Source of the DNA: Streptomyces huasconensis
GTDB taxonomy: Bacteria; Actinomycetota; Actinomycetes; Streptomycetales; Streptomycetaceae
Assembly (NCBI GenBank): GCA_004010275.1
Contig: RBWT01000037.1
Span: forward strand, 1-49,858
Direction: 5' to 3'
Length of the DNA stretch: 49,858 nucleotides
In this document: in pieces, positions 34,780-42,897 of the stretch
How the letters are laid out: the number at the start of each line of letters is the position of its first letter
Numbering within the stretch: the first letter of the stretch is position 1
Position numbers and translations under genes: made by a program
The notes under the pieces: model-generated
What the model was told of the DNA's origin: nothing
What the model saw: the letters and a program-made list of their open reading frames with translations, nothing else
Databases searched by the model: none

Positions 34780-35586
34780 CCCGGCCGTCGGGGTCAGCTT
34801 CAGTTCGATGTCGGCGATGCCTGTGCGGATGTCGAGGGCGTGCACCGCTAGGCAGGCGAGGTCACGCGCGGCGTCCGTTCGGGCGCGGTCACGGTGGATG
34901 GCTGCCCGTACCCGCCGCTCTCACGGTAGGGCTATGCCAGCGCAAACTTGCCGGTGATGCAGACGGGCGGACGTCATCGCCAGCAGCGAGTCGGTCCACG
35001 GCGAGATGGTCGCCCCAGGGAGCCCCGACGGGGCGGCCGACAAATAGGTCCTCGACGATGACGGTCGCGGGCACCGATGGGCTGCTGGCCGGTTCGTCTG
35101 CCAGGATCGCGGCGACGGCCGCGGCGCACTGCGACTCGGTGGTGACTGGGAGGGTGTGCCTGCTGGCGGCGCCGGTGGTGGGTTTGATGATCGCGGGCAG
35201 TCCGACACGATCGAGGGCGTCACCGACGTGCGCCACCCGGGCCATCTCGCGAAACCGCCCCGACTCCACGCCCCTGTCCCGCAGGCGCTCGCGCCGAAGG
35301 TCCTTGTTGGTGATGGCGCTGATGTCCTGGACGGAGTAGTACGGCAGGTCCAGGAGCTGGGCCAACCGGGCAGTCGGAGCGATGCGCCCCTCACTGAAGG
35401 CGACGATCCCGCCCTGCTCGAAGGGTTTGACCCGCTCCGCGATCTCCGACGCGTCCAGGCCCGCCGCGTCCACGACGGAGCCCATTGGGGCCTCATGCCC
35501 CGCGCGTGGTCCAACTCGGCGGTGACGGTCACGAGGGCGCAGCCGTTCCTTTCGGCTGCCTCCGCCAGCCGAAAGGGTGGAAGCAT
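34780..35586 (-). pseudogene. ATP-grasp ligase, amber-interrupted and truncated
   Basis: Fragments of a carboxylate-amine-ligase-type ATP-grasp protein. It opens MLPPFRLAEAAERNGCALVT, then after a shift near 35490 SVVDAAGLDASEIAERVKPF, YYSVQDISAITNKDLRRERL, VGLPAIIKPTTGAASRH and VIVEDLFVGRPVGAP. At 34950 it changes frame to VCITGKFALA and meets UAG at 34934-34932. The same frame continues PYRESGGYG, matching the usual P-F-R-E-T-G block, so the amber codon probably replaced Glu (GAG). A last piece, ALDIRTGIADIELKLTPTG, ends next to the palindrome, before the catalytic E-x-N part. The N-terminus is also incomplete. Such enzymes often make dipeptides or activate carboxylates. Confidence 0.75.
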
Positions 35587-35754
35587 CGGCTTGCAGCATG
35601 CGAGGTCGAGGGCCGAGGTGCGGCAGTCCGCGCGGCAGATGAATCGCCAGCTGGGGGCGGCCGCATGGCCTCGGTATTTGCCCCCGCCGTCAGGGGTGTT
35701 CTGGGACGGAGTCTCAGCTTGTCGTCTAACCTCGACCTGTTGGTGGGGGTGAGG

Positions 35755-36192
35755 ATGGGGGCGGGGATGGTGATGGGGCGGGTAGTGTCGGAGTCCATCG
35801 GGTACTTGACGGTATGTCAGGACTGCGGTGCTCGGCTGGAGTGCTGGGGCGTCCAGGCCCTGGTGGGTACCTCCCTGCAGTGGGACGTGGCGATGACCTG
35901 CTCGGCCTGCGGGGCCGCGATGTTTGTGTGCGATGACGTACCGCTGGCCGGCCTCCGCGATCAGTTGCTCTCCGAGCACGGAGCAGCAAGGCTGCGGGTG
36001 ACCTCGGCACAGGGAAGGAGCGTCGCGCTCATGCGGGTGCTACGGGCTGAACTCAAGCTTGACCTGGCCGAGGCGAAGACGGCGCTGGGCCGTGTGCTGG
36101 CCGGGGAGTTCTCGGGAACCCTTCCCGAGATCGAACTCCTCGCCCGGAAGCTGCGGGAGGCCGGAATCTCCGCGGTAGCCGCTCGGCCGTAG
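35755..36192 (+). CDS. Zinc-ribbon protein with a ribosomal L7/L12-like C-terminal domain
   Basis: 145 residues. The N-terminal half holds two Cys pairs, C-Q-D-C (LTVCQDCGARLECWG) and C-S-A-C (VAMTCSACGAAMFVCDD), suggesting a zinc ribbon. The C-terminal half reads VALMRVLRAELKLDLAEAKT, ALGRVLAGEFSGTLPEIELL, ARKLREAGISAV. This is the alpha-beta pattern of the L7/L12 C-terminal domain, which contacts translation GTPases, and is also found in small uncharacterised Streptomyces proteins. ATG at 35755 follows GGTGGGGGTGAGG. The frame is intact, in contrast to the broken genes on both sides. Function unknown. Confidence 0.72.
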   Translation: MGAGMVMGRVVSESIGYLTVCQDCGARLECWGVQALVGTSLQWDVAMTCSACGAAMFVCDDVPLAGLRDQLLSEHGAARLRVTSAQGRSVALMRVLRAELKLDLAEAKTALGRVLAGEFSGTLPEIELLARKLREAGISAVAARP

Positions 36193-36599
36193 TTCCCTGC
36201 CGCTGGTCTGGGCTGGTCCCTTTCGGGAAACCCTCTACGCACGTCGGACGCGGTGCGGAGAGACGCTGCTCGAGCCGTGTGACGCGATGCCCTGCGAGGG
36301 TGGCCGCCCCGTTGACCGCGAGCCTGACGCGGAGCAGACGCAGGTAACCGACCGGTACGGTACGGCACCGCGCAAGCGATGACCTGGGACCGCATCCACC
36401 CTCGGCACACCCTCGCTCCGCGTGGATCGACCACGAGCGCGAACATGTGAATACCCCGTAATCGACCCCGCCTGGCGGTAGACCACGTGCCGGTAGAGGC
36501 GCCCCTCTGTCCGTCTGGTTGTCGTCCCCAAGACCGGCGTGACCGGCGCGGACGTCGACCTAACGCAGCCATCGGCTCAAAGCTCGCACACCACCAGAG
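36193..36599. other. Intergenic, no gene recognised
   Basis: No recognisable coding region or RNA in these 407 bases. G+C is lower than in the flanking genes and all frames are short or low in complexity. It follows the L12-like gene and precedes the degraded lasso B2 remnant on the opposite strand. Confidence 0.5.
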
Positions 36600-37045
36600 G
36601 AGCTCAGCGGGTGGGTGTAGCGGGCGTGGTGGGACGACGAGGAGGACCAACAGGCGGCGGTCTCGGCCGGTTCCCCGGCACCCGGCACCCGGCACCCGGC
36701 GGCCTTCAGCCTCGGCCCAGACGTGGACGCTAAAGGGCGGTGTTCGACGCCGGTGCACCACGTCGGCCACACGCCTCTGATCCGGCACAGCAGGACGGTC
36801 GCCAGGGAACGCGGGAGGCAGTACGTGCCCGCGCACAAGGTGCTGACGGTGGTGACCTGGCCGCGAGCACGCAGCGCCTCCTAGTACGTCACCGGGCGCG
36901 CCCCACATCGCAGAAGGGTGAGCAGGGCGCAAAGTCGCTTCGGGGCGAGGTGGGCGAGGAGACGCGCCACACCGACCGCCAGGTGCGCCGCGCAGCGGTG
37001 GCGGAAAAACAGCGGGGCGTGGCGGCTGTCGAGTACATGGCCCAC
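36600..37045 (-). pseudogene. Degenerate lasso peptide B2 protease (second copy), with an in-frame UAG
   Basis: Reads LFFRHRCAAHLAVGVARLLA, HLAPKRLCALLTLLRCGARP, VTY, then UAG at 36883-36881, then in the same frame EALRARGQVTTVSTLCAGTY, CLPRSLATVLLCRIRGVWPT, WCTGVEHRP and, after one shift near 36733, FSVHVWAEAEGRRV. This is the full order of a lasso B2: N-terminal helices, A-x-x-Y-W-E-A-L, catalytic Cys (YCLPRS), WPTWCTGV and catalytic His (VHVWAE). The amber codon replaces the expected Trp (Y-W-E-A-L). The C-terminus dissolves into a CCGGCAC heptamer repeat. Distinct from the intact B2 at 7618, it marks a lost second lasso locus. Confidence 0.82.
36675..36700. repeat. CCGGCAC heptamer repeat, 3.7 copies
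   Basis: Three full and one partial copies of CCGGCAC in tandem at the 3' end of the degenerate B2 gene. Seven-base units shift the reading frame whenever the copy number changes, and this is where the B2 similarity is lost. Confidence 0.8.
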
Positions 37046-37218
37046 GGGGTGGTCCGCTCCTCCGCCAGCCGTGCCTCGGTGAGCCGGGTGATCAGGTCGC
37101 TGATGTCCTGGCCCGCCCGTGCGCAGGTGACGGGCGGGCGTGGGCCAGTTCTTCGGCGATACGGGCCGCGTGGCGGACGTCCGGGGTGCACGTTCACCAC
37201 TGGTCGGCTGAGGTGCAT
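37039..37218 (-). pseudogene. Degenerate lasso peptide B1 (PqqD-like) remnant
   Basis: Directly upstream of the B2 remnant on the same strand. PDVRHAARIAEELAHARP in one frame joins AGQDISDLITRLTEARLAEE in another, the C-terminal helices of a split B1 protein. The N-terminal beta half is not recognisable. Gene order B1-B2 matches lasso operons. No cyclase or precursor was found next to it. Confidence 0.6.
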
Positions 37219-37345
37219 CGGTAAGTCTTCAACGAGTTCACCGCTCGCCCCGACTGGTCACCGACTGAATGGCGGCCTGTTTCGACCCGAGAGCTCAGAC
37301 GCTCTGCGACCAAGGGTCCGGCTGCTCGCGCGCGAACCGGCGTCG

Positions 37346-37777
37346 TTACCAGTGCTGGATGGTCACCTTGATGAGGATGACTGCCGCCGCTCCGAGGATG
37401 CCGAGACCCAGAACCGTCCCGAACATGTCCTTGCCCGGCCGAGGCTCACAGGCAGTGGCCTTGTCGGGCTCGTCGTCCGCGTAGTACACGAGCGTCTCAT
37501 CGCCTGGCTCCCGGTTCGCCGGGCCACCTGGCTCCTTGAATCGGACGGCCAGACCGCCCGCCGTCGTGAAGTCGTACTCGTGCCACTGGATGCGCCGCGC
37601 AACGTTGTTGACCATCTGGACGGTGACCCAGGCGCGCACCACCCGCGCTTGCGCGGTGAGTCCGCTCTCCCACGCCGCCCGCCGTTCCCGCGTCCGGCGC
37701 ACGATCGCGTAGGCGGCCCAGAAACCCAACACGATGAGAAGCGGGAAGAGTACGTGGAAGACGAAATCCATGCGCAT
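37346..37777 (-). CDS. DUF3592-like membrane protein
   Basis: 143 residues. An N-terminal membrane helix (FVFHVLFPLLIVLGFWAAYA) is followed by RRTRERRAAWESGLTAQARV. A soluble beta domain follows with the pattern WVTVQMVNNVARRIQWHEYD, FTTAGGLAVRF and GDETLVYYADDEPDKA, and the protein ends in a second helix (VLGLGILGAAAVILIKVTI). This topology, with a V-x-Y-x-P/D-D element between two helices, matches DUF3592-type proteins of actinobacteria. ATG at 37777 follows GGGGG; a second ATG at 37771 also works. Intact frame. Function unknown. Confidence 0.75.
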   Translation of the reverse strand: MRMDFVFHVLFPLLIVLGFWAAYAIVRRTRERRAAWESGLTAQARVVRAWVTVQMVNNVARRIQWHEYDFTTAGGLAVRFKEPGGPANREPGDETLVYYADDEPDKATACEPRPGKDMFGTVLGLGILGAAAVILIKVTIQHW

Positions 37778-37969
37778 GTACCCCCGTACGTAAGGAAAGA
37801 AGACCACGCGCGCCGACGACGGCAGTCGATCACGGCGCATGCGGACCATATCCGAACCCGTCTGGGCATGACACCCGGAGGTATCGGCGGCGTCCGCCCA
37901 TCTCCCGTACGGGGTGCAGCAGGCCCATCGACTCCCAGTGCTGCGGGACATGCGTGGCCAGACCGAACC

Positions 37970-38385
37970 GTGCGCAGGAAGCGGTGGAGAAACACCGCGA
38001 CACCGAGGCCCTGCCGGCCGTCCTCGACGCGGAGGGCTCACTCCTACGAACCGCTGTCTCTCGTCCCAAACTCGACTGTCGTGAACATCGGCTGCGGTGC
38101 CGGACGCGCCGTCGTCGAACTGGCCGAAGGCGGCGTCCACGCGGTGCGCGTGGTTCCCGATGCAGGATCGCTGGCCGCGGCCCGGGAACGGTGGTCGGTG
38201 ACCGAGTCAGGACCGTCCTGGCAGGACAGGACTGGGACGCCACCATGAGGGCTGCCGGTGACGCGGCGCTCACCCACACGATCGTGCATGCCTGCGCCGA
38301 CCTCCTGAGCGCGCCCCGCGTCGCCCGGCGATACCGCAACTTGCCTCTGAACGGCGGCTTCAAAGATGTCACCGTGGGGCCTGTC
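37970..38385 (+). pseudogene. SAM-dependent methyltransferase with internal deletion
   Basis: Motif I is clear: SLVPNSTVVNIGCGAGRAVV, then ELAEGGVHAVRVVPDAGSLA and ARERWSV. The protein then jumps directly to what is normally the distal half: VLAGQDWDATMRAAGDAALT, HTIVHACADLLSAPRVARRY, RNLPLNGGFKDVTV, in another frame. About 40-60 residues with motifs II and III are missing between them. It resembles menaquinone/ubiquinone-type small-molecule methyltransferases with V-G-Q-D-W-D. The internal loss and frame change mean it is not functional. Confidence 0.75.
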
Positions 38386-38388
38386 CGC

Positions 38389-38640
38389 CTACTCGTAAGC
38401 GGTGGCTGCGCGGAGGGCTCGTGCAAAGAAGGCCCAGTCGCCGTTGGCCGGAAGTTCCTTGCCGAAGTTCTGGTGCCAGGCGTCCGAGCTGTCTACCGAG
38501 GCGGCAAGTGCTTCAAGGAAGCGGTCGAGATTGTGGTTCTCCCAGTCATCGCCTCGTTGGAGGTAGTCCTGGTGCAGGTCGCTGATGAATGCGACCAGCT
38601 CAGTGCGTGTGAGTATCTCGCCATCAGGGGTGTGGAGCAT
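38389..38640 (-). CDS. Small acidic protein, DUF7660-like
   Basis: 83 residues: MLHTPDGEILTRTELVAFIS, DLHQDYLQRGDDWENHNLDR, FLEALAASVDSSDAWHQNFG, then WAFFARALRAATAYE. The pattern W-E-N-x-x-L-x-x-F-L-E-A-L-x-A-x-x-x-D and the C-terminal W-x-x-F/L-A-x-x-L-x-A-A-x-x-Y-E are those of a small uncharacterised bacterial family, named here from memory. The frame is intact. Such small acidic proteins often occur in immunity or toxin contexts, which fits the Imm49 gene nearby, but no link is shown. Confidence 0.65.
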   Translation of the reverse strand: MLHTPDGEILTRTELVAFISDLHQDYLQRGDDWENHNLDRFLEALAASVDSSDAWHQNFGKELPANGDWAFFARALRAATAYE

Positions 38641-39571
38641 GAGAGCAACCTAGCCTGTGCGTTGGGCATGCAGTGGTTCCTGGGCGGAAGTCAGGTGGTG
38701 AGGAGTACGTGTCGGAGCGGAGCAGGTTGAGGTTGGTGCGTACGTAGCCCTTGCGTTTAGGGAGACGCGGTTCATCCAGTCGGACCGAAGGTCACCGCGG
38801 CGGTCGGGGAGCATGGGGGGCGAACGGCGCGGACGTCCCCGGCTGTGGCATCGAGGTGCGAGCATGCGGCGCAGACATATTTGAATTCTTGGGCGTCGCT
38901 GGAGGCAAGACGGTTTGGGGTGGTCGTTGACCAACGGACCACGCAGCGGGGGAGCGGAGCGAGCTGAGGTGCCACCGGCGGTCCACGCTCTTTGGAGGGC
39001 GTGAATAGACCGCCCGGCGTGAGGACGACGAAACCCCCGAGCCGTAGGACCTGGAGCGGGTGAGCGCCCGGTCCCGGGACCGTCTCGAAGGCGTCGCCCA
39101 GCGAGGTGAGCCGGCGCCTTCACTGGAGCACGTACTCGACCGCGTCGTCGCCTCCCTCTGTTTCCGCGTGGTGGCGTTGACCCCCGGGACGGACAACCGC
39201 TTCGGCACGACCTCGTCGCCGAGTTGTGCGACGCCGGCCACAGCGCTGCTCCGGATCTGGACACGCAGGAGATCCGTACGCCCCGAGTGACCGCAGACCG
39301 GCAGCGAGCCATGAACGCCGACTGACGCTCTGTGCGTCGCGTGCGGGATGTGCGGCAGGAGGTGCTCGCACAGAACGGACGGCGGTCCCGCCACGTCGCC
39401 CGCACCCGGCCAGCACCACCCCCGGAACGTCGATGCACCGGAACCTCAATGCCGCGTACGGCGCCCCGCGATGCCCTTCGCGATTCTGCCCAGGGCCACT
39501 CCTGCCGTGCTCCTCGCGCTGGACCACACCGGCGGCCATCCTGTGCAAGGAGGAAAAGAGATTCACCCTAG
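38641..39571. other. 930 bp without a recognisable gene
   Basis: Only short coding-like stretches appear, with no named family: on the plus strand near 39115-39325 VLDRVVASLCFRVVALTPG followed in another frame by LVAELCDAGHSAAPDLDTQ, and on the minus strand near 38800-38980 WSTTTPNRLASSDAQEFKYV. They look like remains of broken genes. No tRNA, repeat array or IS end was found. Confidence 0.45.
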
Positions 39572-39895
39572 TCAGTGCGCCGTTCCCGCTTGGCGGAGGC
39601 CGCGGCGCTCCCCGGTGACCTTCGAGGCGGGCAGCCGTCCGGCCTTGGAGACGCCCGTCAGAGTGTCGCCGTCAATCGTGACGGCGAAGGCCAGGTTCAG
39701 CCGCATGGGCTTGGTCGTGGCCTGCCTCCACGTGAGCCGGTCGGCGTCGAGGACGACGTCGCTGAGTGGTACCTCCTCTCCCGCCGCGTGGGCAGTCCCG
39801 ACGAGGACACCATCCTTACGCCGGAACTCGGTCACGGCCTTGATCCTGCCGATGGGGGTGGAGATGGACAGATCCCAGGTGCCTTCGACGGACAT
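39572..39895 (-). CDS. Small beta-rich hypothetical protein
   Basis: 107 residues: MSVEGTWDLSISTPIGRIKA, VTEFRRKDGVLVGTAHAAGE, EVPLSDVVLDADRLTWRQAT, MRLNLAFAVTIDGDTLTGVS, KAGRLPASKVTGERRG. Alternating strands and turns suggest a small beta-barrel of the lipocalin or calycin-like size seen in uncharacterised proteins that start G-x-W-x-L. A degraded second copy lies at about 41965-42213. Separated by 64 bp from the DJ-1/PfpI gene upstream on the same strand, so possibly one operon. Confidence 0.72.
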   Translation of the reverse strand: MSVEGTWDLSISTPIGRIKAVTEFRRKDGVLVGTAHAAGEEVPLSDVVLDADRLTWRQATTKPMRLNLAFAVTIDGDTLTGVSKAGRLPASKVTGERRGLRQAGTAH

Positions 39896-39959
39896 GTTGC
39901 TGCTCTTCCTAACAGGTGTGGTGACAGGGGCAGGTCAGGAGGAGGGACGGCAGGTCAGG

Positions 39960-40648
39960 TCAGAGCCGGGCGGGCACCGGCCCCCTGTTGCGCCAGACCG
40001 TGCCGCGGCGCTCATGGGCGAACAGCCCTTCGACGGCATGAGCGATCCGAGGACCCACCTCGCGCTCCAGCAGATACAGGCCGAGGTCGAGGCCGGAGGT
40101 GACGCCGGCGCCGGTGACGAGGTCGCCGTCATCGACGACGCGGGCGTTCACCGCGTGGACGCCGGTGGCGTCGAGCATGTCCAGGCCCACGTGGTGGGTG
40201 GTGGCATGACGACCCTCCAGCAGGCCGGCCATCGCCAGGACGAGTGAACCGCCGCAGACGGCGCCGACCGTCACTTCGGGATTCTCCATCGCGGCCTTCA
40301 GCATCACGGGCAGCTCGGTGGTCAGGGTGCGGCCCAGCAGTACGGGGATGGATTCGTCCCGCTGCCAGCCCCCGTCCCCCGCTTCATGGTCAGGGACGTC
40401 GCCGGGTTCTCCGACGCGGCCCGATGCGCCGGGGACCAGGACCAGTCCCGGCGCCCGGGGTCGAGAGCGCCGGTGGCGCGCAGGGCCAGCCCGCCGGTGC
40501 CGCTGACCACCTCGCGCGGCCCTTCGGCGGAGACCAGTTCCACGCTCACCGCGCCTGCGGACGCGGTGCCGCCGGCGTACAACACCTCGTAGGGAGCGAT
40601 GACATCGAGCGGATCGAATCCGTCGAACAAGACGATCTGGACGTGCAT
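39960..40648 (-). CDS. DJ-1/PfpI-family protein, one frameshift
   Basis: Class I glutamine amidotransferase-like fold. It starts MHVQIVLFDGFDPLDVIAPY, then EVLYAGGTASAGAVSVELVS and SGTGGLALRATGALDP. Near 40465 the frame changes and continues LVLVPGASGRVGEPGD, GRTLTTELPVMLKAAMENPE, VTVGAVCGGSLVLAMAGLLE (the Cys of the nucleophile elbow A-V-C-G-G-S), GRHATTHHVGLDML and NARVVDDGDLVTGAGVTSGL. The block order is that of ThiJ/PfpI proteins such as isonitrile hydratase-like enzymes. Joined length about 229 residues, normal. Divergent from a GlxA regulator whose own N-terminal domain belongs to the same superfamily, which suggests a regulator-enzyme pair. Confidence 0.83.
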
Positions 40649-40859
40649 TGAGGGGGCCCTTCGGGGTCCGGGAAGTCCGGCCGGTCGCCGGATACGTTTC
40701 GAACGTAGTGGGCTCCTGCTCCGTCACCCAGTGGCGTGAGTGACATCCTTCAACGGAAAAGTGCCAATGCGGAGATGGGGTCGCTGACCTGCGGCGAAGT
40801 GGGGTTATAGGTAAACCGAGGGCCGGATTTGTCGCCCCGCGGGGCGGTATGGTCCGGCC
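40649..40859. promoter_or_regulatory. Divergent intergenic region between PfpI and GlxA genes
   Basis: 211 bp holding both promoters. An imperfect repeat near 40716-40742 (GTCACCCAGTGGCGTGAGTGAC) has matching outer arms GTCAC/GTGAC and inner TCAC/GTGA and is the best operator candidate. Which protein binds is not shown. Confidence 0.35.
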
Positions 40860-41798
40860 ATGCACACCATCGCCGTTCTCGCGCTGGACCAGGTGATCCC
40901 GTTCGACCTTTCCACGCCGATCGAGGTCTTCACCCGCACCCGGCTTCCGGACGGGCGCCCCGGCTACCAGATCCGCGTGTGTGCCGAACAACCGGAGATC
41001 GACGCCGGTGCCTTCACCCTGCGCACGCCCTGGGGTTTGGACGGGCTCAGCGGCGCGGACACGATCATCGTGCCCGGCACCGCCACACCATCGGCCCCGC
41101 TCACCTCAAGCGTCTGCGACGCGCTGCGAGCAGCCGCCGAGAGCGGCACGCGCATCGCCTCCATCTGCTCGGGCGCCTTCCCCTTGGCCGCCACCGGGCT
41201 CCTGGACGGCCTGCGGGCCACTACCCACTGGGCCGCAGCGGAGCTTCTGGCCGCCACCCACCCGGACGTCGACGTCGACCCGGACGTCCTGTACGTCGAC
41301 AATGGGCAGATCCTCACCTCGGCCGGTGCCGCCGCCGGCCTGGACATGTGCCTGCACATGATCCGCCACGACTACGGCTCAGCCGTCGCTGCCGACGCCG
41401 CCCGCCTGTCCGTCATGCCGCTCGAACGCGAAGGCGGTCAGGCACAGTTCATCGTCCACGACCACCCGCCCGCTCCACAGGGCTCCACCCTCGAGCCCCT
41501 GCTCACCTGGCTGCAGGACAACCTTGGCCGCGACCTCACCCTCGCCGACCTTGCCGCCCGGGCCGGATTCAGCACCCGGACCCTGATACGCCGCTTCAGC
41601 GAACAGACCGGCACCACCCCACTCCAGTGGCTCCACCGGGCCCGCATCCGTCAGGCCCAACACCTCCTGGAGACCACACACCACTCCGTTGAACGCATCG
41701 CCGCCCAGGTCGGCTTCGGCTCACCCACAGCCTTCCGCGACCGCTTCAAACGCACCACCGGTGTGAGCCCCCACACCTATCGCCGCACCTTCAGCTGA
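40860..41798 (+). CDS. GlxA-family transcriptional regulator (DJ-1-like domain + AraC HTH)
   Basis: 312 residues. The N-terminal DJ-1/PfpI-like domain (residues 1-190) has IAVLALDQVIPFDLSTPIEV, DTIIVPGTATPSAPL and IASICSGAFPLAATGLLDGL (Cys in I-C-S-G-A), then RATTHWAAAELLAATHPDVD and LTSAGAAAGLDMCLHMI. The C-terminal AraC domain has LADLAARAGFSTRTLIRRFS then EQTGTTPLQWLHRARIRQAQ and the second helix-turn-helix VERIAAQVGFGSPTAFRDRF. Intact frame and start (VEL-like M-H-T-I). The 211-bp gap to the divergent PfpI gene likely holds its operator. The effector is unknown; related proteins act as repressors or activators of small-molecule catabolism. Confidence 0.93.
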   Translation: MHTIAVLALDQVIPFDLSTPIEVFTRTRLPDGRPGYQIRVCAEQPEIDAGAFTLRTPWGLDGLSGADTIIVPGTATPSAPLTSSVCDALRAAAESGTRIASICSGAFPLAATGLLDGLRATTHWAAAELLAATHPDVDVDPDVLYVDNGQILTSAGAAAGLDMCLHMIRHDYGSAVAADAARLSVMPLEREGGQAQFIVHDHPPAPQGSTLEPLLTWLQDNLGRDLTLADLAARAGFSTRTLIRRFSEQTGTTPLQWLHRARIRQAQHLLETTHHSVERIAAQVGFGSPTAFRDRFKRTTGVSPHTYRRTFS

Positions 41799-41964
41799 CC
41801 CCTTGCGGGGCTGACGGCCGACTTCCGCGAACGGTGCAACGTCGGTCTCGGCGACGGGTAGGAAGGGCTGTCCGCATGCCCGTTGAGGCACACCATGGCG
41901 AGATCCCGTCACAACGTGTCGCTTACGCCTATGAACACCCTGCCTGTTGGCTCGTAGCGTCGGA

Positions 41965-42213
41965 CCGGGAACCGGCGGTCGTCGGCTCCTGGTCCCTGAC
42001 GGTCCGACGAAGGTTTCGCATATGTACGTTCGCAGTTGCGTTCTCCGCTGGGTTGAACCCGGTCGTCGGCGTCATCGCGCCCCTGGAGTTGGCGTTCGCC
42101 TCACTGGCGACGGCGGCGACACGCTCACCGACACCTCGAAAGCCGGACGCCTCCACACCCGCAAGGCCACCGGCCGGCGCCCATCCGTCGGCGCGGACAG
42201 GAACGACCGATGA
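41965..42213 (+). pseudogene. Degraded copy of the small beta-rich protein at 39572
   Basis: Pieces in shifting frames repeat the protein encoded at 39572-39895: VVGSWSLTV (compare GTWDLSIS) near 41975, LELAFA near 42080, then DTLTDTSKAGRLHTRKATG near 42120 (compare DTLTGVSKAGRLPASKVTG). The middle is lost. The end overlaps the start of the DUF3159-like gene. The sequence between 41799 and 41964 shows nothing recognisable. Confidence 0.6.
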
Positions 42214-42830
42214 GAACACCAAGCGGGACGTCCATAACCGCTGTTGTGACGGCAGCGGCCCCCACGCTCGTGTTCCTCTGCGTGAACCAGGTCAGCGGCC
42301 TGCTGCCAGCGGTCGCCGCCACGACCGTCACCGCGCTGCTCGTACTCGCCTGGCGGCTACGAGCCCGGCAGCAGGTCCGGGACGCCGTCGTCGGCGCCCT
42401 GCTGGCCACAGCCTGCGCGGCAGTCGCCGCAGGGACGGGGCAGACACGTGGCTTCTTCCTGCTGCCGATGCTGCTCCCCGCCCTGGCCACGGCGGCGTGC
42501 CTGCTGTCGCTCGTAGCCGGCCGACCGTTGGCCGGCCTGGTGGCCAACCGGATCGTCGGCGGCCCACCGCAGTGGCGCTCCCACCGGAAACTGCACCGCT
42601 TCTACGCGGTGATCACGATGTTGATCTCCCTGGTGAGTCTGGCGAGCCTGGCCGCACAGGTGTGGCTGTACCACTGGGGAGAGGTCGCCTGGCTGGGGCT
42701 CCTGCACGTCCTCATGGGCCCGATATGGGCCGCCGTGACGGCGCTGTCCATAGTGCTGTCCCGCAGGGCGGTGACCAGAGAGCAAACGGCTGCGCAACGT
42801 GCCGCCTGGGTCGCTGGAACAGACGGCTGA
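42210..42830 (+). CDS. DUF3159-like integral membrane protein
   Basis: 206 residues with about five membrane helices: APTLVFLCVNQVSGLLPAVA, ATTVTALLVLAWRL, AVVGALLATACAAVAAGTGQ, FFLLPMLLPALATAACLLSL, and a pair near the C-terminus (VITMLISLVSLASLAAQVWL, LHVLMGPIWAAVTALSIVL). The start P-T-L-V-F-L-x-V-N, the early R-D-A-V-V-G-A, the R-G-F-F-L-L-P block and R-x-L-A-G-L-V-A match DUF3159 proteins common in actinobacteria. ATG at 42210. Intact, and convergent with the oxidoreductase ending at 42898. Function unknown. Confidence 0.82.
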   Translation: MRTPSGTSITAVVTAAAPTLVFLCVNQVSGLLPAVAATTVTALLVLAWRLRARQQVRDAVVGALLATACAAVAAGTGQTRGFFLLPMLLPALATAACLLSLVAGRPLAGLVANRIVGGPPQWRSHRKLHRFYAVITMLISLVSLASLAAQVWLYHWGEVAWLGLLHVLMGPIWAAVTALSIVLSRRAVTREQTAAQRAAWVAGTDG

Positions 42831-42897
42831 CGCCTCACCGCCGCCTGGCCCGCGATGACGAAACCCCCAGGGGGCGGTGGCCACGAGCGCCATAGTG

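Noticed and set aside
36740..38248. Long plus-strand open frame across the lasso remnants and the DUF3592-like gene
   Set aside because: It is antisense to recognisable B1, B2 and DUF3592 sequences; only its last part coincides with the methyltransferase pseudogene.
39060..39330. Possible regulator gene (VLDRVVASLCFRVVAL, then LVAELCDAGHSAAPDLD)
   Set aside because: Protein-like pieces in two frames but no start, no recognisable family and no extension; kept as unresolved debris.
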